DNA from: Undaria pinnatifida
Lineage: Eukaryota; Sar; Phaeophyceae; Laminariales; Alariaceae
Reading direction: 5' to 3'
Length of the DNA stretch: 64,000 nt
NCBI GenBank assembly: GCA_012845835.1
Contig: JABAKD010000005.1
Coordinates: 1,585,075-1,649,074, forward strand
Under the pieces are notes generated by a model. The model had not been told where the DNA came from. It was given only the letters and a program-made list of their open reading frames with translations, and ran no database searches. Position numbers and translations under genes: made by a program. How positions within the stretch are numbered: position 1 is the stretch's first letter; every line of letters starts with the position of its first letter. This document shows, piece by piece, positions 14,301-23,349 of this stretch.

Positions 14301-17300
14301 CCCTGTATTACGGCAGTCATTTTACCCGTGGTCAGTTACTTCATCTCCAAGCGATGGTGCTAACGACCGCTGGTTGTGGAAACAGGTATCTGATTACTGG
14401 ATCCTGTTTAGGCAATTTCGTATTAAGGAGGGTACCGAAATACCCCGCCCATCGTTCAAGAATGCGCGCCTTGTCCTTTAGCAGCGTGCTATCCTCGCCC
14501 ATGATGACCGTTCGCTCCTCGCCTTTCTACCGCCCGACCCAACTGTGCTATTCAGTTGCTTGTGGAAACCCCGCTGTTCCCTGTAAGTCTTTCCGTTCCA
14601 GCAAGGTACTCTTCGAAGTATACATGTCATCCTGCGTCAGTCAGCCCTCGCAGGTTCGCTCATGACATGCCCTCTTCATCGTTATCCACGCGGTTTTGTA
14701 CTTCTTAACGCCTTTGCAACTGGAACCCCTTTTGGGGGACAAATTTACTTGAATTTAGCATAGAGAGTGATTTTGGGGCTCTTAAAGGGTTAATGCGCAT
14801 GGATCGTGTCGTGCATCCTCCCTCGCATCCCATGCCACGACGAAGGCGGCTGCTGTGCTTGACTTTGGGCGGCTGTGCATGGCCACTCTATGCACCGTAT
14901 AAGGGTGTACCTGGTATATATAATGTTCCGACTCTTTCACGTTGGAAGCCTATTCGCATGCTCGTGTACGCCACGTGCAGGTGCAGACTGATTCACGCTA
15001 AACGTCAAAACATACAAAAACTGCGTCCAAATTTTAGCGCTCTGTTTTCTGAATTTTAGACGGAGGGAGGGCAGTCGACGATTGGCCTTGACTGGTTTCC
15101 ACTCGTGTTCATGTGAAACAGTACTAGTACTTTAATTGCCTTGGTGCGCATTTAATGGCCGCTCCACATAACCACTGAGCCACAATCGGCGCCAACTGTA
15201 CGTGATAGGTCGTCAGAGGAACGCGCCGTGCGATAGAGGCAGCACAGTACCTTTTGGCCTTTTGGGTGAACATCCATGGCACAAAATCGTCGGGGTTGAG
15301 CCAGTTTTGCTTCGTGATACTGTTCGTTTTACGTCTACAGCACCACGTCATATAAGAGGCAATGTTACCAGGCTAATCTCTACATGTATATGTATATACT
15401 GAGTTACGATATTCTGTAGAGCTTGAGTCGATGCGACTCAATTCTCAACTAGTTCCTCGTCACTGGTTGAACTAGTCTCGTTAGTTGTTTGTTGGAAGTA
15501 CCGACTATCTGACTTACTGGGTTTCTTTGATTGTAGGAAGTATGGATCAATGCCCGAATGCCCGAAGCATTTTCCCTTTCTTTGGACGGGGTCTCTTCGT
15601 CCATGGGGGGGGTGGGGGGGCAAGTCGGCTGGCCATCAGCTGGTTTCGCCAGCCGACTTCCAGATTAAATCCACGTATTTGGCTAACGGTACCTATCGAT
15701 TAGTTATCAGTCGCGAGGTCATGTGTTCCTTGGGAGAGATGCAGAGCGGTTTGCAACCCCCCCCCCCCCCCCCGCACCCCTCGCACTGCAAATAGTTCCA
15801 AGCAATGTGTAGGAGAAAGGCGCGAGAGCGTAAAAAAAATACTCGTACAAAGATAACGAGCATGAAAGGCTGAGAAGTGAGAACGCTGAATCTGATATGC
15901 GTGATAATATTGCAGGCGGGGGGGGGAAAGGGACGACACCCGTAAGGCACTTGTGACCACGCGAAAAACACATATACAGCCGTATCCTATTATGGTTGCA
16001 CATATGCCATGCACCCCTATACCCAAAGCGTTGCGCTTTATATAGACTATACTCCCTGATCCCGCCCGTAATGATTTTTGGGCTAGGTTACGACCGACGC
16101 CCGCGAATGGGTAGGAGGGTGGACCGTAACTGCACCAAGTCCGACGGAGGGGTGTTTGTTCACGGCCGGGTGTTTTGTTTGTGGGTGAGCTATCGCATCC
16201 CGCACTACCCGGAATGATGGCGTTCCGGGTGTTTATCTCCACTCTGTCCACCGCACCTCATCCCCCCAGGGGTCAGGTCGGGTCGACATACTCACGCATC
16301 CTTATACAACGGCAGCGTGCCTTGCTGGGGTATAGTAACGGTGACCGCCGGTAGGAACAGCTCGCGCTCTCGGTACCAGAGGAACTGAAGGATTCCCCAG
16401 ATATGATAGCGCTGGATGGCGAATGCAATTGAGTGAATTTGGCGCACGACGCGCGTACGAAAATACGGGGACATGTGGTGAACTTACTAATATTCATGTT
16501 TCCTCATTCCTAGACTGAATTGTAAACTAAACACAAGAGAACAAAAAATTAGGGTAGGGCGCTTACTATGTTAGTATAATCGGTAATCGGTATCTATCTG
16601 GTCAGATTGGGACCTGTTACCAGGTATAATACTAATTTACATACTATAGTTTTTTTTTTTTTTTTTTGCACACTTTTACCTTCCAGCTTCTGGACAAGCC
16701 GTGGTCACTGGTGTCATCCCTTCTTCTCCCCGGTTCCTGCCTTCAATTTTTATCGCGCATAGGGTTCAGCAATCTCACTGCTCGTCGATTGTTCATCGCG
16801 CTTTCCGCAAGTCAATTTGTCCACAAGAAAAAGTCCCAACGAATTTCTACGAGTATGCACTCGGCGGGGCTCGAACTCACGAAACTGACCTATACCAGGC
16901 TCGAGCATAACCTGATACGCCACCGGGGCGATAATAATACCTGGTGCTGGGTGTGTAACCATAGTTTTTTTTTTTTTTTTTTCTACCACAAACACTTTAT
17001 CATTCCATCTTCTGGACTAGCCGTGGTACCAGGTGTCGTCCCTTCTTCCCCCCCGGTTCTTGCCTTCAAGTTTTTATCGTGCATAGGGTTCAGCAACCCC
17101 ACTGCTCGTCGATTTTTCATCGAGTGTTCCCATGAACTCGCGCTCTCATTTCCGTAAGACAATTTGCACAAGAAAAAGTCCCTGCGAACCATAAACGAGT
17201 GTCCACTCGGGGGAACTGGAACTCACGAAACTGACCTAGATTACCAGGCTCGAGGATAGCCTGATACGCCTAATACACCCCTACCGATAGCGGCGCATAA

Positions 17301-18568
17301 AACTGTGTCCGTTGACCGCGGTTTACTCGGAAGGTCCCTCAGGGCGAAATCAACTACTACAGTTGATCGCGAGAGTTAGAAGAAGAGTGATGTATTAAAA
17401 TTAACGATAAATAACGTCCGGAGATGACGAGGAGATGAGACGAAATGGGGATGGATGACATCTGCGACAACGGCCTGCGAAGAACGTCGCCGAGGGTGAA
17501 TAAATGTGCAATTCAACGTATGCACCCCCAGGTGAGTACATGATATCATTGAGCTATTCACGGCGATTAAATGTACTTTTAACAACAAAAGTATACCGAT
17601 ATGACTGATGCAAGGTACCAGCCCGACTGGAAAAAAGGCTACACCGTGCCCTGGCCTGAACATCATTCGGGCTAAGATCAGGGTGCGCACGCACGTGAAA
17701 CTTCAATACTTTCTTTGTGTACGGCTGCACACATGGCTTACGTACACACTCCTATTATATTATGTGGTACTTCGAAGTATTATTTTGCATTGTGGTATGG
17801 TAACCTATTTCGTTACAGATTAGGGGTGTGTCGGGTGTGTCGTGCATGTTTTTTTTCAGACGAGTTATTTTGTATCATTTTGCATTTTGGTATGATAATA
17901 CATTTCGTTACAGATTAGGGGTGTGTCGGGTGTGTCGTACATCAGACGAGTTGAGTTCGTAACAACAATGAGATGGCCTACGAACCGTAAACACTACCAG
18001 GTACTATTAATAATACTGAAAAACGTCGATAAATGCACTGCCGCTCCAGTAACACTGCTGCCAAAGTTGCAGTTGGAGTCATCACAAATCCTAATGGCTG
18101 CGAAAACGCGGAGCGGGCATGGAAACTGTCTCCTTGGCAGGCCCAGCTCGTTGTCCTTCTCCCTATCCTGCTGTTTCTGTAGATCTGATCATACTGCTAT
18201 CACTGCCGCTGCTACTACTACCACTACTACTACCACCACCCACAGTGCTGTTGCCCACTGTTTATTACCTCTTCAACTACCAGCTCACAACTAGACTATA
18301 TGCTGTCTGCCACAGAGCTATACACTATGCATCAGTACACCTACATACAGTACATCTAACATCGAAAACCCTCTAGTCTACAACCAGTCCGAGTAGTTGC
18401 CTTCCGTCGTGAGGCAACTACTCGTAAGCGACCCACCTTGGGATTGTTGCGCCATTTCTTGTAGTACGCTGGCCTCAGTGCCTCCACATCTTCGGCCGAC
18501 GAAGAGGCCACGCCAAGAAAAACACTTGCAACGCCGAGCACACCCATACTTTGAGCCCTTCCCTCCAT
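1274..18568 (-). CDS. GDSL/SGNH hydrolase gene 1, 5' half (four exons, continues past left edge)
   Basis: Four short coding segments, read leftward, join into the N-terminal part of a secreted GDSL (SGNH) hydrolase, a family of serine esterases and lipases. Exons are 18437-18568, 9997-10119, 4100-4180 and 1274-1375 (44, 41, 27 and 34 codons). All junctions are phase 0. Donors are GTGGGT, GTGAGT, GTGAGT and GTGAGT; acceptors end in CAG. The order matches the family: signal peptide, block I ([14 protein letters not shown]), an NGKVWPSWL segment like the usual NGPVWPEYL, then a block II-like [11 protein letters not shown]. Blocks III and V would lie beyond the left edge. Introns are about 8.3, 5.8 and 2.7 kb and are full of repeats and a LINE. 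No stop interrupts the visible exons. The model is inferred from motifs and splice signals, without transcripts. Confidence 0.62.
1376..2017. other. Gene 1 intron, nothing recognised
   Basis: Unique-looking sequence between block II-like exon and the A element at 2018. Open frames here lack family motifs. Confidence 0.4.
2018..2287 (+). repeat. Family A TIR element, copy 1 (best ends)
   Basis: 270 bp bounded by a perfect 16-bp inverted repeat CGACGCGTGCTACGAT at 2018-2033 and 2272-2287. The interior carries the family landmarks CTGAATGACGGGG, TAGCCCAAAATCGTAGGGA, GCATGATTCTCGT, and GAGGAACCTCAGGAAAAAT near the right end. There is no coding capacity, so it is MITE-like. Confidence 0.8.
2305..2735 (+). 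repeat. AGT/GTA trinucleotide microsatellite
   Basis: About 430 bases of imperfect (AGT)n with GGT, CGT and AAT variants. The open frames it creates on both strands (poly-Ser, poly-Val, poly-Thr) are artefacts. It directly follows an A element and precedes an A-type end at about 2731. Confidence 0.95.
2731..3275. repeat. Decayed A end and family B remnant
   Basis: 2731-2760 has CACGGTAGAGGTGCACC, an A terminus without a recognisable partner. 3060-3275 has the B interior (TTCGAAGACATCCGTTGG, GAGTTCAACCGGTCAGAAAC) and the right terminus CACCGTGGGAG. Confidence 0.4.
3276..4099. other. Gene 1 intron, little recognised
   Basis: A possible decayed A end near 3430 (CATCACGTACG); otherwise unique AT-rich sequence with no motif I can name. 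Confidence 0.3.
4100..4180 (-). CDS. Gene 1 exon 3: NGKVWPSWL segment
   Basis: 27 codons follow a pyrimidine-rich acceptor (TTTATTTGTTGGTCAG) and end at GTGAGT. The peptide contains [16 protein letters not shown], matching the (S)NGxVWxxxL segment that follows block I in GDSL hydrolases. It is phase 0 on both sides, in register with its neighbours. A longer open frame overlapping it in another frame has one hydrophobic stretch but no family motif, and I treat that frame as a shadow. Confidence 0.58.
4633..5690 (+). repeat. Family E composite repeat, copy 1, with G-tract tail
   Basis: It begins with CACTCAAGCTGTGAGATCG and the E core (GATACTCCGATCGCGCGTAT, then AGGTCGGCGACTCCCCTTGC). It continues into repeated modules with GAAACTATAAA and TCTGACGGTTTTGG and long G runs at 4981-5006, 5352-5385 and 5630-5645. 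Copies at 21365 and, reversed, at 33846 share the layout. Confidence 0.75.
5808..6075 (+). repeat. Family E, copy 2
   Basis: E core from CTCCAGCTGTGAGATAGAAG through GGCGACTCCCCTTAGAAC and GGTCAACAGGGTAATGCC, then the start of the TCTGACGGCTGTGGAAGG module. It lacks the G-tract tail. Confidence 0.7.
6110..6450 (+). repeat. Two adjacent degenerate minisatellites
   Basis: 6110-6245 is built on TAGTGTGTTA and 6290-6450 on GTGTTGTATTTA. Units are about 10-12 bases and strongly diverged. Confidence 0.75.
7073..7172 (-). repeat. Family A right-end fragment
   Basis: CCGAAGATTGTGGACTAAG, AAGCCCCGTCATTCA and TATAGCACGCGTGAT match the A end seen at 44700-44767. The other end is not clear in 6480-7070, where only scattered A-like words occur. 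Confidence 0.5.
7302..7569 (+). repeat. Family C TIR element, copy 1
   Basis: 268 bp with inverted ends GACCAAGGCTACGGTAGGGG and, reversed, GACCCAGGCTACGGTAGGGG. A direct CTTC lies on each side, a likely 4-bp target-site duplication. It is nearly identical to the copy at 12007, so it moved recently relative to families A and B. It has no coding capacity. Confidence 0.8.
8390..8632 (+). repeat. Family B element, copy 3
   Basis: Interior words AAATTCGTTCGCACAACCCG and ATGCTCAACCGGTCAGAAAC, and right terminus CCCTACCGTGGGAGGAGTCT. The left terminus is not recognisable. Confidence 0.5.
8737..8886 (-). repeat. Family E, copy 3 (reversed, core only)
   Basis: Reverse of the E core: TAAGGGGAGTCGCCGACC, CGCGCGATCGGAGTATCAC, TTCGACGAAATCTTCGATC and CAGCTGGAGTG, followed by the ATTTTTTATAATA boundary seen in other copies. 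Confidence 0.75.
9046..9082. repeat. Short G tract
   Basis: Two G runs of more than ten bases on the plus strand, similar to the G tracts of E tails but with no E sequence next to it. Confidence 0.6.
9090..9996. other. Gene 1 intron just after the block I exon, nothing recognised
   Basis: Unique sequence. Short open frames on both strands have no family motif. A CTCC/CTCT run lies at 9915-9950. Confidence 0.35.
9997..10119 (-). CDS. Gene 1 exon 2: GDSL block I
   Basis: 41 codons lie between the acceptor TGCTCCCAG and the donor GTGAGTG. The peptide starts [20 protein letters not shown] and ends [16 protein letters not shown] is the family's block I, whose Ser after GD is the nucleophile. The ATG abuts the acceptor and is unlikely to be a start. 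Both ends are phase 0. The strength of the FGDS motif and the canonical splice sites make this the surest exon of gene 1. Confidence 0.72.
10784..10920. repeat. Two family E fragments, head to head
   Basis: 10784-10842 is a reversed E start (GCAAAGAAAGATGAGTATTG, ACTCACGGCTGACGTC). 10868-10915 is a forward E start (CACTCCAGCTGTGCTGTCG). They are separated by an AT-rich ATAAAAATTG spacer that forms the common E boundary. Confidence 0.55.
11330..11572 (+). repeat. Tandem repeats: CTGCTGTTGCACGGAC units and GGCATAATAA x3
   Basis: Roughly four diverged 40-50-base units containing ACTGCTGTTGCACGGACAAA occupy 11340-11510, followed at 11530-11562 by three 10-base AGGCATAATA units. Confidence 0.75.
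12007..12275 (+). repeat. Family C TIR element, copy 2
   Basis: 269 bp nearly identical to 7302-7569, with the same inverted ends. GGGA directly before and after supports a 4-bp target-site duplication. It lies next to the 3' end of the LINE. Confidence 0.8.
12280..14665 (-). mobile_element. Decayed LINE (non-LTR retrotransposon), reverse transcriptase and C-terminal part
   Basis: Read leftward, 14502-14365 gives the pre-RT region ([19 protein letters not shown]). 14196-13575 gives the RT core with [33 protein letters not shown] (motif A) and GCALSPLIF (motif B). 13077-12990 gives [10 protein letters not shown] (motif C, YADD). 12590-12324 gives a C-terminal part with [16 protein letters not shown] and [10 protein letters not shown]. 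The frame shifts at least three times, with stops after KVLAKMLL and between the pre-RT part and the core. The RT is interrupted between motifs B and C by a 493-bp A element. I saw no endonuclease domain upstream, so it is 5' truncated or decayed there. RT type was judged from memory of stramenopile LINEs. Confidence 0.85.
13080..13573 (-). repeat. Family A TIR element inserted in the LINE
   Basis: Ends GCGCGTGCTACG and CGTGGCACGCG. The right half has the usual A words (CCGACGATTTCGGGTTAAGG, then GAGCTCCCATCATGC). At 493 bp it is longer than other A copies, so it may hold a further insertion near 13180-13340. LINE coding sequence resumes on both sides, so it arrived after the LINE. Confidence 0.7.
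14666..16640. other. Gene 1 intron 1, nothing firmly recognised
   Basis: Unique-looking sequence with a C run at 15760-15773 and a G run at 15917-15925. 16280-16480 (minus) holds an open stretch ending in a GTGAGTATG donor-like site, but no family is recognisable and its phase does not fit gene 1. Confidence 0.3.
16650..16931 (-). mobile_element. tRNA-derived SINE, copy 1
   Basis: Reversed element: its 5' end at 16931 starts TCGCCCCGGTGGCGTATCAG (box A region), GTGAGTTCGAGCCCCGCCGA forms box B, then a unique body and an 18-base A tail read as T at 16650-16667. Box spacing fits a tRNA-derived head. Adjacent to copy 2. Confidence 0.8.
16965..17270 (-). mobile_element. tRNA-derived SINE, copy 2
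   Basis: Same body as copy 1 (TCTGGACTAGCCGTGG, CTCGTCGATTTTTCATCGAG), tail of T at 16965-16982. Its tRNA-like head is more diverged and lacks the CCGGGGCGA terminus. Confidence 0.7.
17775..17960 (+). repeat. Tandem duplication of about 100 bp
   Basis: TTCGTTACAGATTAGGGGTG and GTGTCGGGTGTGTCGT occur twice, at about 17810 and 17905, each preceded by TTTTGCATTNTGGTATG. Confidence 0.85.
18437..18568 (-). CDS. Gene 1 exon 1: start codon and signal peptide
   Basis: The segment gives 44 codons from ATG at 18568 to a donor CCCAAG|GTGGGT. Residues 8-25 ([18 protein letters not shown]) form a hydrophobic signal-peptide core ending in small residues, so the product is probably secreted or enters the endomembrane system. 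The mature start [19 protein letters not shown] leads in phase 0 into MVVFGDS of the next exon. A second in-frame ATG at 18547 could be the true start, because it sits directly before the hydrophobic core. A CTATATC box about 20 bases upstream of the first ATG is too close for a confident promoter call unless the second ATG is used. Confidence 0.5.
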
Positions 18569-18932
18569 CTTGCGCAAGTGAGACAGATATAGCCGACACA
18601 GCAGCGTGTGTAGTGGCACAGCGAGAAGCCTATTAAGGCAGACACAGCGCGTGCAACGCGGTGTAGATTATAATGTGGACTTGGTACACCTCCACGGGTC
18701 AACCGGTTGTTTTGCGTGCAAAACGAATGAAGATATGTGAGAAGACGAGCGCTACGTGGTCTTTTCTTTGCGATCTAAAGATCGGCGTGACTAGGGGGGA
18801 AGGAGGGAATATATTTATTTGCCGCCACGCCGCACTAAACCATACTTGGAGTGAGAGGGACCGCACCAAACCACACTTCGAGCGAGAGGTGGCTACGTGG
18901 CTACATATATACGGATGATGCAGTATTAGCAG

Positions 18933-18935
<3 letters not shown>

Positions 18936-18975
<40 letters not shown>

Positions 18976-19264
18976 CTCACACTTTTACTTTCCAGCTTCA
19001 TGGACAAGCCGTGGTCACAGGTGTCGTCCCTTCTCCCCCCCGGTTCTTGCCTTCAATTTTTATCGCGCATAGGGTTCAGCAATCCCACTGCTCGTCGACT
19101 TTTCATCGAGTGTTGCTAACTCACGCTCTCGCGCTTTCCGCAAGTCAATTTGTGCACAAGAAAAAGTCCCAACGAATTTATACGAATATGCACTCGGCGG
19201 GGCTCGAACTCACGAAACTGACCTATACCAGGCTCGAGGATAACCTGATACGCCACCGGGGCGA
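18936..19264 (-). mobile_element. tRNA-derived SINE, copy 3 (long A tail)
   Basis: Full-length copy with a 40-base T run at 18936-18975 (its A tail) and an intact box A and box B head ending at 19264 (GCCACCGGGGCGA). The long clean tail suggests the youngest of the four. It lies just upstream of gene 1 exon 1. Confidence 0.85.
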
Positions 19265-19269
19265 CCGAT

Positions 19270-20540
19270 CTAGGCCTTAGGGGACAACTATTGGTGTATG
19301 AACTCATGGTACTTAAAATATACAACATTTAGTGTGCTATAATGTACGTGGTAGCATACTCCTACTGGTTTCCTGTTCGTTTTTTTTTGTTTTTTCCCCG
19401 CTGTTCACTTTTCTTCGAAAATCGCCTGGTGTGTGCTGGCTTGCACACGTTTTGTCGTCGTGTTCGGCGTTTAATGCGCAGATCACCTTTCTGCACGAAC
19501 ACCTGCTACTACTCGAGTACTACTTGTGACTGCTGTGCAACAACTGTGTGCCGTGTATGTTATGGTTACATAGAGTTAGCTGGTGCCAAGTACCAGGTGT
19601 TGATAGTCTTTACAGGAGGAGAGGCGTTGGCACGGACACCTCTCTTTATTGTTGTGAGCTGAGTTTGGCTGGGTAGAAACATCAGTTTAGAGTGACGCTA
19701 AAAACACAGACGCCGTCGTATTACGTAAGTTTCCTTATGGTGAGCTTGATTAAGCATATGCGAGCTATAGTACTAGGTACAACTATTAATATTACTGATG
19801 ATTGATGATGATGTTGACGTTTTGATGTTATCAAATACAATACAACGGTTCTGTGACGCCCTCTAGTCGTAGAGCTTACCAATTTATTTGGCAACATGGT
19901 AGACGTACAATGTGTACTAGAGGAAGGCGGTTTCACCGTTCATTGGCTGTTGCGTTTCATTGGGTTACCCTCAGGTTAGGGTATTTAAAATTTCAAGAGT
20001 ATGTTAATCATGTTGTCGAGAAAGCGGTAAGGGCGCCTATGACGATGTATTATGTGTTCTTCGTATTATTCTGATATTTCTACCCATCCATCTAAATCCA
20101 GCACAGCCGCCGATGCACCATAGAGAGACGCGAGCTCTGTGGCCACAAACTACGAGGCAGATATACACGTTGCAAATACAGCAAGCAAGGTGACTTGGCC
20201 GTGCAATGTACCACAATCAACACGCGGGGAAAGAAGGGGATTCAAGCCGCCAGCAGACCAGAGTTTTTGTCTTCGCGACACAACGAAAACAGAGGGAAAA
20301 ACAAGGAAACGAAAAGAGAAAAGAGTAAAAAACAACGGCAGAAACATTCGGAAACAAAGAGGGAAACATGACGACAACAAGAAAAGAAGTCAACCGGAAC
20401 GCACAGCAGCCAGCCCGCCGCTATAGCAACAACAAAGCAAATGCAGCCACCCCACCAACATCGGGGACAGCAACCGTATTTTGTATTGGGCTTCGAATGA
20501 CCGTACTGTAGAAATAGAAGCATTGCCGCATGGTATAATA
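19270..20540. other. Intergenic, nothing recognised
   Basis: Unique sequence with a polypurine stretch at 20280-20400. No exon-like segment with family motifs was seen on either strand. Confidence 0.3.
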
Positions 20541-20542
20541 GA

Positions 20543-20668
20543 TCCAACGGGAGTCACCGACCTATATCCTTAATGAGGACACACAACTCGTAATACGCGC
20601 GATCGGAGTATCACACAGCTTGCAAAGATGAGTTTCGACAAAATCTTCGATCTCACGGCTAGAGGGCT
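20543..20668 (-). repeat. Family E, copy (reversed, core only)
   Basis: AACGGGAGTCACCGACC, CGCGCGATCGGAGTATCAC, TTCGACAAAATCTTCGATC and CACGGCTAGAGGGC match the E core reversed, truncated like the 8737 copy. Confidence 0.7.
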
Positions 20669-20699
20669 CTATTTTTATTTTTAAAACATATATATAAAG

Positions 20700-21085
20700 C
20701 TTAGTTTGGGAAAGCTATTGGTTAACATTTTGCAAGTGGTAAACGGACTAAACCCCACTAATACCTTGACAAATGGCGTCGTCAACAGACTATGGGGTTT
20801 TTGGATCGTGGGTTCGAGTCCCACATCCACCATAATGAATTTTTTCAGACTTTCCCCATGTCGAACTTGAAAAACACTCTCCCCAAAGTATCCCCAGGAA
20901 ATGAAACCGCTTGGATACTGACAGGTCCGCCCGTATATCCGGCCGACCTGGTATCCCGCCGTTTCAGGGGGGAAGAGTGTTATAAGGCTTAGTTAGGATA
21001 AGCTGTTGGTTAACCTTTCGCAACTGGTCAAACGGACTAATACCCCACTAATTCCTTAACGAATGGCGTCGTCGACAGGTCGTGT
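20700..21085 (+). repeat. tRNA-like SINE candidate and partial second copy
   Basis: 20700-20835 has an A-box-like GCTATTGGTTAAC and, about 90 bases on, a perfect T-arm GTGGGTTCGAGTCCCAC plus ATCCACCA. The head repeats at 20988-21085 (GGATAAGCTGTTGGTTAACC, AATGGCGTCGTCGACAG). No 5' acceptor strand pairs with ATCCACCA, so it is not a functional tRNA gene. Confidence 0.5.
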
Positions 21086-21364
21086 TTTTCATTGTTTTTT
21101 GTTCGTAGAGACGTTGCTTTATTCAACTCCCCCAGAGCCCCGGATAGCTTGTGAGATCGAAGGCACGTGCCCCCGATCTATTTCTAAACTTTTCCGAACA
21201 TCAAACGCCAACCTTATCATACAAAACCCATTCAAAATATCTCAAATTCGGATATTTACAGGCCTCTCGAGGCCGTATGTTAACAATATAGCCCCATATC
21301 ACCAGTGGGCAATGTTTCTATTCGACGCGAGTCGACGAAGGAATAATATATTGAAGAAAAAAAA

Positions 21365-22510
21365 ACACTCCAGCTGTGAGATCAAATATTTGTCGAAACT
21401 CATATTTGCAAGCTGTGTCAAGCTGTGTGTGATACTCCGATCGCGCGTTTTATGGGTCTGTGTGTCCTTATTAAGGATATAGGTTGGCGACTCCCCTTGC
21501 AACTACAGTGTAGCTATCAGGGTCAACAGGGTGATCTTCGTCAGTTTGTGCGCGGAAACTATAAAACCCGTTTTTGAGGGGGGCAAAATATGACAGCTGT
21601 GGAAGGAAATTCAGCAGTGTATAAAGTGAATACTGTAAGTCGAATAACCGTTGAGGGGAGGGCGGAGTTTTGAAGGACGTGGGGGCCTGGTTTTGATCAA
21701 AAGGGAGCGGGGGTAGGGGTGGGGGGGTGGGGGGGGGACAGGTGGGGCAGCTCAATTTGTTCGTGGATACTATAAATCCTTCAAGGAGATAAATCTGACG
21801 GTTTTGAAAAGAATGCACCAGTTTATCATGGGGGGAGCGGGGGGCGGGACGGGCGGGGCAGTAAAATCTGTGCGTGGAATCTGTGCATCCTTTAAGGGGA
21901 CAAATGTGAACTTTTTGGAAAGAATGCACTAGTTTTTCATGTATATCCTGAAAGCCGTACAACCAGTGAGTAAAGGTCGGAGTGTTCGAGGGGGTGGGGG
22001 TGGGGTGGCGGGGTGGGGAGGTGGGCGGGAGGAGAGGGGGGGGGAAGGGGGGGGGGGGGGGGGGTAAAGTTATAGGTGGGGACACAGAGTGCCCCCTACA
22101 GGTCTACCAATTTAGCAGGTCCTCGGAGAGTAGTTACTTTCGTTTCCTTCGTAGAGACGTAGTTTTTTATCGATTCCACCAGAGCCCCGGATAGCTTCCG
22201 AGATCGGATGCTCGTGCCTCCGATCTATTTCCTTACGTTAGGTCACATATATGTAGGGGTTTGCTGTACGCGTGGTGCTAGGCCTAGGCGATGGTGCGGG
22301 TGGTGGGGAAGGAGGGGGCGTTGGGGGCGGAGGGGGGGTGGGAATTGCAGCAGTGGCATGGATGGCTCTAGAAAGGTAATGAGGTGATATCCAGTGCGTG
22401 GAAGTGTTTATTACTCTGGCGGGTTTCGATATTAGGTGGAGCGTTTGAGCAAGAAAAAAAGGGGGGGGGGGGGCAGGGAAAGGGTTTTCAAGAGGTTTAG
22501 GCAACATATA
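21365..22510 (+). repeat. Family E composite repeat with G-tract tail
   Basis: E core from CACTCCAGCTGTGAGATC, then GCGCGGAAACTATAAAACC modules and G-rich tail to 22480, parallel to 4633-5690. A block at 22080-22250 (TTCCTTCGTAGAGACGTAG, CCAGAGCCCCGGATAGC) also occurs at 21100-21185 and appears inserted. Confidence 0.7.
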
Positions 22511-22820
22511 ATATTAAAATACACTCTAGCTGTGGGATCTGAGATTTGGTCGAAACCATGTTTGCAAGATTGTGTGTGATACTCCGATCGCGCCTATTAA
22601 TCATATATGTGGAGGGGCCTGCTATACTCGTGGTGCTAGGTCTATGCGATCGTGCGGGTGGTGGGGAAGGAAGGGGCGTTGGAGTGGGGGGGCATAAATG
22701 AAGCTACGTCACGGATGGTCAAAAAGATAATGACGTGTCATCAATTGCGTATAAGTGTTTATTCTCCTGGCCGATTTCGATTGTAAGTAAGTGGGGCTTT
22801 TGAACAAATTGGGCGGGGGA
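22505..22820 (+). repeat. Family E, second adjoining partial copy
   Basis: CACTCTAGCTGTGGGATCTG and GATACTCCGATCGCGCC restart the E core, followed by the AATGACGTGTCATCAATTGC module also seen at 5520 and 22380. Confidence 0.6.
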
Positions 22821-22870
22821 AAACAATACAATAAAATAGAGAAAAAATATAGTACTGGGTATATACCTTC

Positions 22871-23348
22871 TGTGGAAAAGACGTTGTGCCAGAAGGTGTT
22901 AGGGAAGGGACGCAGGGGTATCAGTTTCGCTTGAAGACAGCACCGGTTCTCCTTTGTAGATTTCTTATTATTGGCGTTGAGCTATGAGAAGCTCGAAGAG
23001 ACAGGAAAGGGGGAGTGAGAGCATGGGGTAGGGTGAGACTCACAGAGTTCCCTCCCCCCCAGCATTGCTGCTGTGCTCTCTTCTGGACCTTAACCTATGG
23101 AACGTACAAGGAACGTTCTCCCAGATGTTCGATATCCCCATGAGCGCTTGACGCGCTTACTTCTATCTATCTTGTCCCGAGGAGGAACGTTTTATTACCG
23201 AGAACGCTCTTGTGGTACAAGCTAGCTAGATTCTACACGTTGTCCGCGCTGGACACTCAGAGTATTCCGTTTTAGAGAATCTTCTTGTGGCCAATAAACC
23301 TTGACTCTACGGGTTATCTTACCGAATCTATTGCCAGATATACTGACA
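22871..23348. mobile_element. Possible LTR fossil
   Basis: A 478-bp segment starts TGTGG and ends GACA, so it is TG...CA in both readings, and has AATAAA near one end. A short A run next to the right edge on the minus strand could be a polypurine tract for the element at 25.3-30.3 kb. I found no partner LTR and no target duplication. Confidence 0.25.
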
Positions 23349-23349
23349 T

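Noticed and set aside
16286-16480. Open stretch on minus ending in a GTGAGTATG donor-like site
   Set aside because: No family recognised and its phase does not fit between gene 1 exons 1 and 2.
20800-20835. A true tRNA gene ending GTTCGAGTCCCACATCCACCA
   Set aside because: There is no 5' acceptor strand or anticodon arm at the right distance; it looks like a SINE head.
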